Shown: piece after piece, positions 51,168 through 60,105 of the stretch | Position numbering within the stretch: the stretch's first letter is position 1 | How the letters are laid out: the number at the start of each line of letters is the position of its first letter | Assembly (NCBI RefSeq): GCF_900129725.1 | Contig: NZ_FQWQ01000001.1 | Location: forward strand, 620,001 to 684,000 | Direction: 5' to 3' | DNA: 64,000 nucleotides | Origin: Chryseolinea serpens | Lineage (GTDB): Bacteria; Bacteroidota; Bacteroidia; Cytophagales; Cyclobacteriaceae | Made by a program: the position numbers and the translations under genes | The notes under the pieces: model-generated | What the model was told of the DNA's origin: nothing | Database searches by the model: none | What the model saw: only the letters and a program-made list of their open reading frames with translations

Positions 51168-52496
51168 CTAAACGAACTTGTTCAACAAGTTCTCATAGTA
51201 TTCCTGTTTGCCACTGATCTGTTCGGGTTCGCCGTTCTTGAGGGCAAGTTTTCTCAACTCTTCCAATCCCACCTTGCCTTGCTCAAACGATTTGCCTTTT
51301 CCGGCGTCGAAAGACGCATAGCGGGCTTTGCGCAGGTTGGTGTATTCGCCGTTGTCGAGGATGGCCTGGGCGGTGATAAGGCCGCGGGCAAAAGAGTCCA
51401 TGCCGCCAATGTGGGCATAGAAAACATCGGCCTTGTCGGTGGAGTTTCTGCGGGTCTTGGCGTCGAAGTTCACGCCGCCGTTCTTGAAGCCGCCGGCTTG
51501 CAGGATCACGAGCATGGCTTCGGTCAGCTCATAAAGGCTGTTGGGGAACTGGTCGGTGTCCCAGCCATTTTGGTTGTCACCGCGGTTGGCGTCGATGCTT
51601 CCGAGTACGCCGGCGTTGGCCGCTACCTGGAGTTCGTGATCGAAGGTGTGTTGTGCCAGCGTGGCGTGGTTCACTTCGATGTTGAGTTTGAAGTCGTCCA
51701 TCAACTCGAATTCGCGGAGGAAAGCGAGACAGGTGGCGGCGTCAAAATCGTATTGGTGTTTGGTGGGTTCCATCGGCTTGGGTTCGATGAGGAACGTGCC
51801 TTTGAAGCCTTGTGCGCGGGCATAGTCTTTCGATGCATGGAGGAAGCGCGCCAGGTGTTCCTGTTCGCGTTTCATGTCGGTGTTCAGCAACGACATGTAG
51901 CCTTCGCGACCGCCCCAGAACACATAGTTCGATCCGCTCAATTCGATGGTGGCATCGAGGGCGTTCTTCACTTGTGCGCCGGCCCAACATACCACATTGA
52001 AGTCGGGGTTGGTGGACGCGCCGTTCATGTAGCGCGGGTGTGAGAACAGGTTAGCCGTTCCCCAAAGCAATTTCACGCCCGACGCTTTTTGTTTTTTCTT
52101 GGCGTAGTCAACGATCTTTTGAATGCGTTCCTCGGATTCGGCCAGCGTGGGGGCTTCGTCTACCAGATCATAGTCATGAAAGCAATAGAACGGAGCGCCG
52201 ATCTTGGTGATGAATTCGAAGGCGGCGTCCATTTTATCGTAGGCGCGTTGCATGGCATCGCTGCTTTGGTTCCAGGCGAAGTTTTTGGTGCCGGGGCCGA
52301 ACGGGTCGCCGCCGGTGCCGCAGAAGGTGTGCCAGTAGGCGATCGCAAAACGGAAGTGTTCTTCCATGGTCTTCTTGCCTACTTTGCGCTTGGCGTCATA
52401 GAATTTAAACGCCAGAGGGTTGTCCGATTCCTTGCCTTCATACTTTATCGGGCCGATGCCCTTGAAGTATTCTTTGTCTCCGAGTGTAAGTTTCAT
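51168..52496 (-). CDS. xylA: Xylose isomerase
   Basis: 442 residues, the class II xylose isomerase length. It converts D-xylose to D-xylulose in the cytosol. The active-site His and Asp are in [12 protein letters not shown] (H107, D110). Metal-ligand motifs are present: [39 protein letters not shown] and [21 protein letters not shown]-terminal [13 protein letters not shown] is also typical. It is preceded by xylB with 41 nt between them and closed by a strong terminator. Confidence 0.96.
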   Translation of the reverse strand: MKLTLGDKEYFKGIGPIKYEGKESDNPLAFKFYDAKRKVGKKTMEEHFRFAIAYWHTFCGTGGDPFGPGTKNFAWNQSSDAMQRAYDKMDAAFEFITKIGAPFYCFHDYDLVDEAPTLAESEERIQKIVDYAKKKQKASGVKLLWGTANLFSHPRYMNGASTNPDFNVVCWAGAQVKNALDATIELSGSNYVFWGGREGYMSLLNTDMKREQEHLARFLHASKDYARAQGFKGTFLIEPKPMEPTKHQYDFDAATCLAFLREFELMDDFKLNIEVNHATLAQHTFDHELQVAANAGVLGSIDANRGDNQNGWDTDQFPNSLYELTEAMLVILQAGGFKNGGVNFDAKTRRNSTDKADVFYAHIGGMDSFARGLITAQAILDNGEYTNLRKARYASFDAGKGKSFEQGKVGLEELRKLALKNGEPEQISGKQEYYENLLNKFV

Positions 52497-52537
52497 GTAA
52501 TTGTATTTAGCGTTGGGATATTCCAGTTGAAAAATTT

Positions 52538-54037
52538 TTATGCGATCGCTTTTTGCAGATGGGTCAGCCAGGTTTGATAGGCATTTTTATACTGGCCCAT
52601 CAAAGCCGGCGAAGGTTGTTCCGTGCGGATGATCTTCAAGCCACGGAAGGCTTCTTCAAAAGAGCCAAACACGCCGGCCCCCACTCCTGCCCCGAGCGCG
52701 GCGCCTTTCGCACCGTCGGTGTCGTATAGCTCCAGCGGTGCACCGATGGTGTTGACAAAGGTTTCGCGGAACAGCGGACTTAAAAACATGTTGGCATGAC
52801 CGGCGCGGATCACTTTTGTGTTCAAGCCCATGCCCTGTAAAACATCAAAGCCATACTTGAGGGCAAACACAATGCCCTCCTGTGCGGCACGAAACACGTG
52901 CGATTGGCCGTGACGGTTGAAGTTCAGGCCATGGAACGAGGCATCGAGGTTCTTGTCTTCCAATACGCGCTCGGCGCCGTTGCCAAACGGGAGAACCGAA
53001 AGACCGTCGGCACCGATGGGTGCCTCGGCTGCTATTTTGTTGATCTGATCATATTCATAGAGCGACCCATTCCCGCGGGCTTGTTTGCGCAGCCAGCTGT
53101 TGAGGATACCCGTACCGTTGATGCACAACAATACCCCGTTGCTTTTCACGGGTTTATTGTCGTTTACGTGAATGAACGTGTTGACCCGCGACTTGGGATC
53201 GTAGGCGTTTTTATCGGTGACGCTGTAAATGACCCCGGATGTTCCGGCCGTGGCAGCCGTTTCGCCGGCGTTTAAAACATTTAAGGAGAAGGCATTATTT
53301 GGCTGATCACCAGCACGATAGCTCACCGGAGTCCCTTCCTTCAAGCTGAGCTGCTGCGCCATGACCTTGGTCACTTTGCCGTGGATGGAAAAGGTGGGCA
53401 CTTGCGTGGCCAGCATCGACGCGGGGATGCCGTAGAGGGAGAGCAATTTCTCCGACGGTGTTCCCGCGGCATAATCCCAAAACATGCCTTCGGACAGACC
53501 GGAAGCCGTGGTGACGATGTCGCCGGTGAGTTTCATGGCGAGGTAGTCGCCCGGGAGCATCACTTTGTGGATGCGTTCGAAGACGGCGGGTTCGTTATCT
53601 TTTACCCATTTGAGTTTGGAGGCGGTGAAGTTCCCGGGGGAGTTCAACAAATGCTTTAAGGAATAGTCTGCACCCAGGCTTTGAAAGGCGCTGCGACCGA
53701 TGTCAACGGCACGGCTATCGCACCAGATGATGGAAGGGCGAAGCACCTTTTGATCTTTGTCTACGCAGACCAGGCCGTGCATTTGATACGAAATACCGAT
53801 GGCGGCAATGTCCGCCCCAGAGGCGCCGGATTTTTTTAAGCAAGCCTGGAGGCTTTTCTGTGCATGTTCCCACCACATTTCGGGATCCTGCTCCGCCCAG
53901 CCGGCATGTACGGCCAACATGGGCATTTCTTCGGCCGGCGATTGTGCCGAGGCAACGGATTGCCCGGTGGCCGCATCGATCAGCGACGCTTTGATGGAGG
54001 AACTGCCCAGGTCATACCCCAAAAGGTATTTCTTCAT
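52538..54037 (-). CDS. xylB: Xylulokinase
   Basis: 499-residue FGGY-family kinase that makes D-xylulose 5-phosphate. The phosphate-binding motif [13 protein letters not shown] opens the protein; [57 protein letters not shown], the adenine-region AGTSGVIYS and the C-terminal [13 protein letters not shown] are typical. It starts the xylBA operon; its promoter region overlaps the candidate operator shared with the divergent regulator. Confidence 0.94.
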   Translation of the reverse strand: MKKYLLGYDLGSSSIKASLIDAATGQSVASAQSPAEEMPMLAVHAGWAEQDPEMWWEHAQKSLQACLKKSGASGADIAAIGISYQMHGLVCVDKDQKVLRPSIIWCDSRAVDIGRSAFQSLGADYSLKHLLNSPGNFTASKLKWVKDNEPAVFERIHKVMLPGDYLAMKLTGDIVTTASGLSEGMFWDYAAGTPSEKLLSLYGIPASMLATQVPTFSIHGKVTKVMAQQLSLKEGTPVSYRAGDQPNNAFSLNVLNAGETAATAGTSGVIYSVTDKNAYDPKSRVNTFIHVNDNKPVKSNGVLLCINGTGILNSWLRKQARGNGSLYEYDQINKIAAEAPIGADGLSVLPFGNGAERVLEDKNLDASFHGLNFNRHGQSHVFRAAQEGIVFALKYGFDVLQGMGLNTKVIRAGHANMFLSPLFRETFVNTIGAPLELYDTDGAKGAALGAGVGAGVFGSFEEAFRGLKIIRTEQPSPALMGQYKNAYQTWLTHLQKAIA

Positions 54038-54080
54038 AATTTGTAAAATTACAATCGTTTGAAAGTGCGGTAAATATATA

Positions 54081-54105
54081 ACTTATAGTACATTTGACTA
54101 CAAGT
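54081..54105. promoter_or_regulatory. Candidate operator between xylB and the Nudix-like regulator
   Basis: Imperfect palindrome ACTTATAGT-N7-ACTACAAGT: the half-sites differ from perfect symmetry at one base and are separated by ACATTTG. The same layout (ACCCATAGT-N7-ACTATAAGT) recurs at 55161-55185 before the MFS gene. It overlaps the -33 region of the regulator promoter. Binding by the adjacent regulator is inferred. Confidence 0.55.
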
Positions 54106-54123
54106 ATCCGTAAAATAATTTTT
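54094..54123 (+). promoter_or_regulatory. Promoter of the Nudix-like regulator
   Basis: TTG (54094-54096), 19-nt spacer, TAATTTTT (54116-54123), one mismatch to TAnnTTTG, 15 nt before the ATG. The -33 TTG lies inside the candidate operator, so a bound regulator would repress its own gene. Confidence 0.45.
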
Positions 54124-54138
54124 ATACCTTAACAGCGC

Positions 54139-54834
54139 ATGACGACCCTACCCTTTCCCGATACCATTATCGACGCCCTGTCCATTGACTGCCTGATCTT
54201 TGGCTTTAAAAAAAGTGAGCTCGACATCCTGCTCGTCCAACACGGCGAAGGCATCAGCAAAGGGAAATGGGCGCTTCCCGGCGGCTGGATCAAATACAAC
54301 GAAAGCACCGACGGCGCCGCCACGCGCATCCTGAACGACCTCACCGGCGTATCCAACATCTACCTGGAGCAATTGCGCGCCTTTGGTGACGTGCACCGCT
54401 ACCCCACCAAGCGCGTAATCACCATCGCCTACTATGCGCTGGTAAAGCCCGAGAACTACACCTTGCATGCCGGTTTCACCGCGGCCGATGCGCAATGGTT
54501 CAAGATCAGCGAAGTGCCGGAAATGCCTTATGACCACAAGATGATCCTCAACGAAGGGTTGGCCTACCTTAAACATAAAGTAAGACATGAACCCATCGGG
54601 TTTAATCTTCTCCCCAAGAAATTCACTCTACTACAATTGCAAGAGCTTTACGAAGCCATTCTGGACAAAAAACTGGACAAACCCAATTTCCGGCGCAAGC
54701 TGATGCGGATGAATCTGCTGGAGCCGTGTAAGGAGAAGCAGACGGATGTATCGCATCGCGCGGCAGGGCTTTATAAGTTTGATAAGAGAACCTACAATCA
54801 CCTGAAGGAGAAGGGATTTATGTTTGAGTTGTGA
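54139..54834 (+). CDS. Nudix-like sugar-responsive transcriptional regulator (NrtR/AraR-type)
   Basis: 231 residues: an N-terminal Nudix-fold domain (about 1-145, SIDCLIFGFKKSELDILLVQHGEG, GGWIKYNESTDGAATRIL) and a C-terminal winged helix (about 150-230, FTLLQLQELYEAILDKKLDKPNFRRKLMRMNLLEP). The Nudix box is degenerate: the REUxEE core reads RILNDL, so hydrolase activity is not expected and the fold probably senses a sugar. Nudix-related regulators of this build control arabinose and xylose use in Bacteroidota. Its divergent position from xylBA supports a XylR-like role. Confidence 0.85.
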   Translation: MTTLPFPDTIIDALSIDCLIFGFKKSELDILLVQHGEGISKGKWALPGGWIKYNESTDGAATRILNDLTGVSNIYLEQLRAFGDVHRYPTKRVITIAYYALVKPENYTLHAGFTAADAQWFKISEVPEMPYDHKMILNEGLAYLKHKVRHEPIGFNLLPKKFTLLQLQELYEAILDKKLDKPNFRRKLMRMNLLEPCKEKQTDVSHRAAGLYKFDKRTYNHLKEKGFMFEL

Positions 54835-54841
54835 GGGTTCA

Positions 54842-55145
54842 GGAGTCAGGAGTCAGGAGCCAGAATCCAGGAGCCAGGAGAAATGTAAAATGCAGCCGGC
54901 GATGGTTGGGACATCGGCGGCGACTGAAGGGGATCGGGCTTTGGGTTGGAATCAGTAGTCAGTAGTCAGTAGCCATGAGAAGTGCAAAATACATCTGTCG
55001 TTGATCGGGCATCAGGCCTGAACAATTCCATGAGACCTATAACTCGCTGTGAGAGAAAAAATTATGGTCATAATGTCTGTTCGTCCTCACACCACACTCA
55101 CCCCCACTCCTGCATTCCCTATTGGCTTCCTGGATTCTGGCTCCT
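54842..55145. repeat. Minisatellite-like tracts and a 22-bp inverted repeat
   Basis: CAGGAGTCAGGAGTCAGGAGCC-type tracts (from about 54841), AGTAGTCAGTAGTCAGTAGCC (from about 54954) and a near-perfect inverted repeat: the sequence at 54854-54875 (CAGGAGCCAGAATCCAGG...) returns as its complement at 55123-55145 (...CCTGGATTCTGGCTCCTG). Together they mark an approximately 290-bp non-coding element between the regulator and the MFS gene. No coding capacity is evident. Confidence 0.65.
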
Positions 55146-55160
55146 GAAAAAAACTTGCCC

Positions 55161-55185
55161 CACCCATAGTCATAAGGACTATAAG
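55161..55185. promoter_or_regulatory. Second copy of the candidate xyl operator, upstream of the MFS gene
   Basis: ACCCATAGT-N7-ACTATAAGT. The right half is the exact complement of the left half of the 54081 site, the left half matches at 7 of 9 positions, and the spacer is again 7 nt. It lies 110 nt before the MFS start codon. Co-regulation is inferred. Confidence 0.5.
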
Positions 55186-55294
55186 TTTTCCCCAATTCTC
55201 GTAGATTGCAATCCGTTGCACTCTTGCAAGGGAGGATTTTTAACTGCATCTTAACGCATCACTTAGACTATAACCTTAAACCTTTTAATTCATC

Positions 55295-56575
55295 ATGGAA
55301 CAGAAGAATATTAACCGCACCAGCCTGTTTTGGGCAAGTTGCATGTCGCTGTTGGTGACATCGCTTTCTTTCGGGATACGGGCCGGTATTTTAAACAGAC
55401 TCGGGATAGAGTTCAGTCTTAATGCCCAGCAACTGGGAACGATCGCCGCAACTGCTTTTTGGGGATTCCCGCTTGCCGTTGTTATTGGCGGTTTCGTTGT
55501 CGATATCATTGGCATGAAACGCCTGCTCGTCATTGCCTTCCTGTTTCACCTTCTGGGCATTGGTCTCACGGTATTTGCGAACGGCTACTGGTCCCTGTTT
55601 ATCTCCACCCTTTTGATCGGTATTGCCAACGGAACCGTTGAAGCGGCTTGTAATCCGCTGGTCGCTACCATTTACTCCGAAAACAAGACCACAAAATTGA
55701 ATCACTTCCACCTCTGGTTTCCCGGCGGTATCGTGATCGGTACGCTTATCGTTATGCTGTTCGACAAGATGGGATTAGGATGGCAAGTGCAAGTGGCGAC
55801 CATGTTTCTCCCTACCCTGGCGTATGGCTACCTTTTCCTGAAACTGGATTTCCCCGTTACCGAACGCGTAGCGTCGGGTGTTTCCACGGGCGACATGTAT
55901 AAGGCGGTCCTCACTCCTCTCTTCATCTTCATGTTCATCTGTATGTTTGGAACGGCCATCACCGAATTATTCACCAACCAATGGGTAGGCTTGCTGCTTT
56001 CGAAGGCAACGAGTAATTCCCTGTTGCTCCTTACTATTACTACCGGCATCATGGTGATCGGCCGTGGTTTTGCAGAGCCAATCGTTCACCGGTTTTCGCC
56101 GGCAGGTGTATTGTTGGCATCGGCCACCTTGGCAGCACTAGGACTTTACATGATGAGTACTGTAAATGGAAACATGTTGCTCGTTGCAGCATTGCTTTTT
56201 GGAATTGGGGTTTGTTATTTTTGGCCCACCATGCTGGGCTTTGTCTCCGAAAATATCCCGAAATCAGGTGCCGTGGGAATGAACCTGATGGGGGGCGCCG
56301 GTATGTTTGCCGTTTCGGTTTACACGGCATTTATGGGCGGTGTTTATGATAACATTATTTCCAAGAATCTTCCTTCTGGTGCAGATCTCAAAGCATATCA
56401 GGCTGCCGCCGCAGGAAGTACAGAGGCAACGGCCTTTGCCAATGCGCAGTTGGTGGCCGGACCGGAAGTTATCCGTACCACCCTGGTAATCCCCATTGTT
56501 CTGGTGGTTGCGTTTACCGGATTGGTGATCTACATGCGCGGTCGAAAAAAAGCGCAAGCCCCTGCAACAGCGTAA
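55295..56575 (+). CDS. MFS sugar transporter (FHS/FucP-like)
   Basis: 426-residue inner-membrane protein with about 12 hydrophobic segments. FGIRAGILNRLGIEFSLNAQQLG opens helix 1-2. The cytoplasmic loop FVVDIIGMKRLLVIAF fits the MFS A-motif position, and GTVEAACNPLVATIYSENKTTKLNHFHLWFPGG resembles the 'E.A.NP...N...F..GG' signature of the fucose-glucose-galactose H+ symporter group. Transport of xylose or a related sugar is inferred from the nearby xylAB, the Nudix-like regulator and the shared candidate operator. It ends at a strong terminator. Confidence 0.85.
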   Translation: MEQKNINRTSLFWASCMSLLVTSLSFGIRAGILNRLGIEFSLNAQQLGTIAATAFWGFPLAVVIGGFVVDIIGMKRLLVIAFLFHLLGIGLTVFANGYWSLFISTLLIGIANGTVEAACNPLVATIYSENKTTKLNHFHLWFPGGIVIGTLIVMLFDKMGLGWQVQVATMFLPTLAYGYLFLKLDFPVTERVASGVSTGDMYKAVLTPLFIFMFICMFGTAITELFTNQWVGLLLSKATSNSLLLLTITTGIMVIGRGFAEPIVHRFSPAGVLLASATLAALGLYMMSTVNGNMLLVAALLFGIGVCYFWPTMLGFVSENIPKSGAVGMNLMGGAGMFAVSVYTAFMGGVYDNIISKNLPSGADLKAYQAAAAGSTEATAFANAQLVAGPEVIRTTLVIPIVLVVAFTGLVIYMRGRKKAQAPATA

Positions 56576-56597
56576 GCTATAGTGATCTAAGAAATTC

Positions 56598-56632
56598 AGA
56601 GGATGGCCAAAAACCATCCTCTTTCTTTTTTA
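56598..56632 (+). terminator. Terminator of the MFS gene
   Basis: Nine-bp stem AGAGGATGG/CCATCCTCT with a 7-nt loop and TTCTTTTTT following. Confidence 0.85.
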
Positions 56633-56672
56633 CGTACATTCCATTAAATCCTCACCGAGGGCTTCATTGAGT

Positions 56673-57644
56673 ATGCGTAAACTTATTGTGATATTGCTGC
56701 TGCTTTCTTCGACGGCTATGGCTCAGAAACTGATCATTACGGAAAAGGTAAAATTTCTCGCCCTGGGCGATTCATATACCATTGGCGAGAGTGTGCCGGT
56801 CAGTGAACGCTGGCCCGTCCAGTTGATCGACGCCATTACGCTGAAGGGGTTGGATTGTCTGGAGCCGAAGATCATTGCCACCACCGGGTGGCGCACCGAC
56901 AATCTGAAAGAAGCCATCGCGGCCGCGAAGCTTACGGCCGACTACACGCTGGTGTCGTTGCTGATCGGGGTGAATAATTATTACCAGGGAAAAACGGTGG
57001 AGAGCTATGCGCCGGAGTTTGAAGAATTGTTGAATACGGCCATCCGGTTGGCGGGTGGGAAGAAGTCGCACGTGTTTGTGGTTTCTATTCCCGACTATGG
57101 GTATACGCCTTTTGGGAAAGACAAGCAGGCGACGATCAGTGTGGGGATCGATGCCTTCAATGCCGTGAATAAGTCCATCGCGCAAAAGCTGGGTGTGCCC
57201 TATTTTAACATCACGGAAATATCCCGAAGGGGGCTGGTGGACCCTGACCTTGTAGCGCCGGATGGGTTGCATCCTTCGGGGCTCATGTATTCGCTCTGGG
57301 TGCAGTTGATCTTGCAGGATGCCACGCTCGTACATTCCGATACCGATGAAGGCGACAGTGGCAACGATCCGGTGACGGGCATTGCCGATGAACAGTATGG
57401 CGTGAACATCTACCCCAACCCTTTTGAGAAAAGCATCATCATCGATAACCTCCCTCCATCGCAACATAGCCTGAGGGTGGAGCTGTTGAATGATCAGGGT
57501 GCAGCCGTGTCGGTGAACGAAACCCTCGCGCCGGAAGGGGGACGCCTTGAGCTCGACACCCGGCGGTTGAATGCAGGATTGTATCATTACCGCATACAAG
57601 GTTCGGCTGGCTTTTTATTGCAGGGAAAATTAATCAAGGTTTAA
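56673..57644 (+). CDS. SGNH/GDSL hydrolase with T9SS C-terminal signal
   Basis: 323 residues from the ATG at 56673. A Sec signal (LIVILLLLSSTAMAQ) leads into an SGNH hydrolase: block I ALGDSYTIGE (S34), Gly and Asn blocks (GVNNYYQG), and catalytic D197/H200 in DGLHPSG. The C-terminal 80 residues (GVNIYPNPFEKSIIIDN to LLQGKLIKV) form a type A T9SS sorting domain, so the mature enzyme is predicted to be exported across the outer membrane. It is an esterase or lipase of unknown substrate. A TTG two codons upstream is an alternative start. Confidence 0.88.
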   Translation: MRKLIVILLLLSSTAMAQKLIITEKVKFLALGDSYTIGESVPVSERWPVQLIDAITLKGLDCLEPKIIATTGWRTDNLKEAIAAAKLTADYTLVSLLIGVNNYYQGKTVESYAPEFEELLNTAIRLAGGKKSHVFVVSIPDYGYTPFGKDKQATISVGIDAFNAVNKSIAQKLGVPYFNITEISRRGLVDPDLVAPDGLHPSGLMYSLWVQLILQDATLVHSDTDEGDSGNDPVTGIADEQYGVNIYPNPFEKSIIIDNLPPSQHSLRVELLNDQGAAVSVNETLAPEGGRLELDTRRLNAGLYHYRIQGSAGFLLQGKLIKV

Positions 57645-57732
57645 ACGGTTTAAACCCACATTGCTGGGGAAAGTGGCGGGGGGATTTGTAAATTAAAAAT
57701 GGCGTTTGTTCCTTGGGGCCTTTATTCGTTTT

Positions 57733-59175
57733 ATGGCCAAAAAATCAATGCACGTCACCTCCGAGATTGGAACCCTGAGAAAGCTTTTGGTGCATAGTCC
57801 CGATAGCAGTTTGGGGAAAGTGGTGCCCTCCAAAGCACAGGACTGGTTGTTTGAAGACATCGTGCACCTGGACACCATCCGCAAAAAAGAATACGACTAC
57901 TACACGCGCATCCTGCTCTACTTCCTCGACCCCGAAAAGATCGCCGGCAAGCTCAAGCAAATCGATGCCCCCGAAAACAACCGGAATTTCTACAAGCCCG
58001 ACGACGACGGCTTTCACCGCTCCGAAAAAGTGATCGAGCTGCAATGGCTCCTGGCCGACATCCTGAAAGACAACACCATCAAATTGAAACTGGTGGCGTC
58101 GGTATGCGCCATTGAGTTCTGCTCCTACGAAACGCAAAGCAAACTCTTTGCCCTGGATCATGTGGAGCTTTCCAAAGTGCTTATCAGCGGCACGCTGCTG
58201 GACGGTCGCATGCTCTTCGCCCCCATCCCCAATTTTATATTTACGCGCGACATCGGCGTGGTGGTCAACGATCACATCCTGTTGAACCGCCCGGCAAAAA
58301 AAGCCAGGACACGGGAAGCGTTGCTTACCAAATATATTTTCTTCAACCACCCGCTGTTTGCCTCCTTCGAAAACAAGATCATCGAGATCGAAGACACGTC
58401 GCACCACTTCCTGATGCCCAAAGAAAGCGATGACAAGAAAGTGACCCTGGAGGGTGGCGACGTGATGATGGTGAGCACAAACCATTTGCTGGTGGGCGTG
58501 AGCGAACGCACCACGGTAGAGGCCGCCCACCAGGTGGTGAACCTCATGTTCGAACGCAAACTGGTGGACAAAGTGACGGTGGTGCGCATTCCCAAAAAGC
58601 GCGACTACATGCACATCGACACCGTGTTCACCCAGGTGAAACGAAACATGTGGGTGATGCTGGGCAACTTCTCGCGGAAGAGCATCAAGAAAGAAGATGC
58701 CGACCCGGTTGAACGCATTTTGGAAAGCAAGAAAAAAGACGACCCGATCAAGATCGTGCAGTTCAACCGCCACGACCTGGAACGCCCCGTCTATTTCGAG
58801 ACGCTGGAAGACTTGCTGATCAACATCAGCGAAGTGGACCTGAAGAGCCCGGAGAAGACGGCATTCATTTATTCCGGCAACAGCGAATTCCCCTATGATG
58901 TTCGCGAACAATGGACGGATTCGTGCAACGTGTTGGTTTTGAAAGAAGGCGTTGTACTGGGATATGATCGAAACGACAAGACCACCGAAGCCTTTACGGC
59001 GCAAGGCTTTAACGTGGTTCACGTACACGACCTGCTGAACGACCTGGAGGCCGGCAAAGTGCGTGTGGAAGATCTGAAAGATACAGTGATCCTGATGCCT
59101 TCGGCGGAACTGTCGCGGGCGCGTGGAGGTTTTCATTGTATGAGCCTGCCCTTGCTGCGGGATGAAATCAACTAA
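57733..59175 (+). CDS. Arginine deiminase-family protein
   Basis: 480 residues from the ATG at 57733 (MAKKSMHVTSEIGTLRKLLVHSP). Pentein-fold guanidine-modifying enzyme. LFAPIPNFIFTRDIGVVV, LEGGDVMMV, MHIDTVFTQV with the catalytic His, and the C-terminal GGFHCMSLPLLR with the Cys nucleophile (C469) match arginine deiminases, which yield citrulline and ammonia. It is longer than classical ArcA (about 410). The downstream CtlX-type gene could use citrulline, giving a two-step route. No arcB or arcC is nearby. Nine upstream codons in frame are less likely. Confidence 0.85.
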   Translation: MAKKSMHVTSEIGTLRKLLVHSPDSSLGKVVPSKAQDWLFEDIVHLDTIRKKEYDYYTRILLYFLDPEKIAGKLKQIDAPENNRNFYKPDDDGFHRSEKVIELQWLLADILKDNTIKLKLVASVCAIEFCSYETQSKLFALDHVELSKVLISGTLLDGRMLFAPIPNFIFTRDIGVVVNDHILLNRPAKKARTREALLTKYIFFNHPLFASFENKIIEIEDTSHHFLMPKESDDKKVTLEGGDVMMVSTNHLLVGVSERTTVEAAHQVVNLMFERKLVDKVTVVRIPKKRDYMHIDTVFTQVKRNMWVMLGNFSRKSIKKEDADPVERILESKKKDDPIKIVQFNRHDLERPVYFETLEDLLINISEVDLKSPEKTAFIYSGNSEFPYDVREQWTDSCNVLVLKEGVVLGYDRNDKTTEAFTAQGFNVVHVHDLLNDLEAGKVRVEDLKDTVILMPSAELSRARGGFHCMSLPLLRDEIN

Positions 59176-59187
59176 CCTTCTTTGAAG

Positions 59188-60105
59188 ATGAGCCGTCAAA
59201 CGACTTCCCACTTATTGATGATCCGCCCCGTGCAGTTTGCTTTTAATGCGCAGACGGCCGTGAACAATGCGTTCCAATCCACGAAAGACACCAATGCGCA
59301 GGAGCTCGCCCTGAAAGAGTTCGATAACTTTGTGACCCTGCTTCGAAAAAAAGGCGTGGATGTGACGGTGGTGAACGATACGGCCGCGCCGCACACACCC
59401 GATTCTATTTTCCCCAACAACTGGATCTCCTTTCACGACGATGGGAGCATTGTGCTCTACCCGATGTATGCCGCCAATCGCCGCCAGGAGCGGAAGCCCC
59501 ATGTGCTGGAGACACTGGAAAAACATTTCAGCATAAAGCATCGCATTGACCTTTCTGCTTACGAAAACAGCAACGTCTTTTTGGAAGGCACGGGAAGCAT
59601 GGTGTTGGACCGGGAGAACAAAATTGCCTATGCCTGTTTGTCGCAGCGAACCGATGCAAAGGTGTTGAATGATTTTTGCGCGCGCCTGGGGTATACGGCC
59701 CAAGCCTTTACCGCTACCGACGCCAACGGCTTCCCCATCTATCACACCAACGTGATGATGTGCGTGGCCGATCGCTACGTCATCATCTGCCTCAATTCCA
59801 TCGCCGATGCCGCAGAACGAAAGGCGACAGTCGCCTGCATCGCCAAAACAAACAAAGCGATCATCGCCATCACGCTGGATCAGATGAATCATTTCGCAGG
59901 CAATATGCTCCAGGTGAACAATGCGAATGGCGATACATTCCTGATCATGTCGTCGCAGGCCTATAAAGCCTTGACTTCTGAGCAGGTGGAAGCGATTGAA
60001 CAATACAACGCTATTCTTCATTCCAGTCTCGATACGATCGAGCGCAATGGCGGGGGGAGTGCGCGATGCATGATGGCCGAGGTGTTTTTACCCGCCCGGT
60101 CGTAA
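59188..60105 (+). CDS. ctlX: CtlX-like citrulline hydrolase (amidinotransferase superfamily)
   Basis: 305 residues from the ATG at 59188. Another pentein-fold member. HLLMIRPVQFAFNAQTAVNNAFQ at the N-terminus, FPNNWISFHDDGSIVLYPM, FLEGTGSMVLDRENKIAYA, the HTNVMMCVADRYVIICL region carrying the His, and GGGSARCMMAEVF (C294) fit the family annotated as citrulline utilisation hydrolase CtlX. It lies 12 nt after the arginine deiminase-like gene, so the pair is one operon. The stop overlaps the convergent M48 protease gene by 18 bp. Substrate assignment comes from the family. Confidence 0.85.
   Translation: MSRQTTSHLLMIRPVQFAFNAQTAVNNAFQSTKDTNAQELALKEFDNFVTLLRKKGVDVTVVNDTAAPHTPDSIFPNNWISFHDDGSIVLYPMYAANRRQERKPHVLETLEKHFSIKHRIDLSAYENSNVFLEGTGSMVLDRENKIAYACLSQRTDAKVLNDFCARLGYTAQAFTATDANGFPIYHTNVMMCVADRYVIICLNSIADAAERKATVACIAKTNKAIIAITLDQMNHFAGNMLQVNNANGDTFLIMSSQAYKALTSEQVEAIEQYNAILHSSLDTIERNGGGSARCMMAEVFLPARS

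Noticed and set aside
54982..55254. 90-codon plus-strand frame before the MFS gene
   Set aside because: It spans the inverted repeat and the candidate operator and has no protein-like pattern.
57745..59211. 488-codon open frame opposite the arginine deiminase-like gene
   Set aside because: A His/Val-rich shadow of a gene with recognisable pentein motifs on the other strand.
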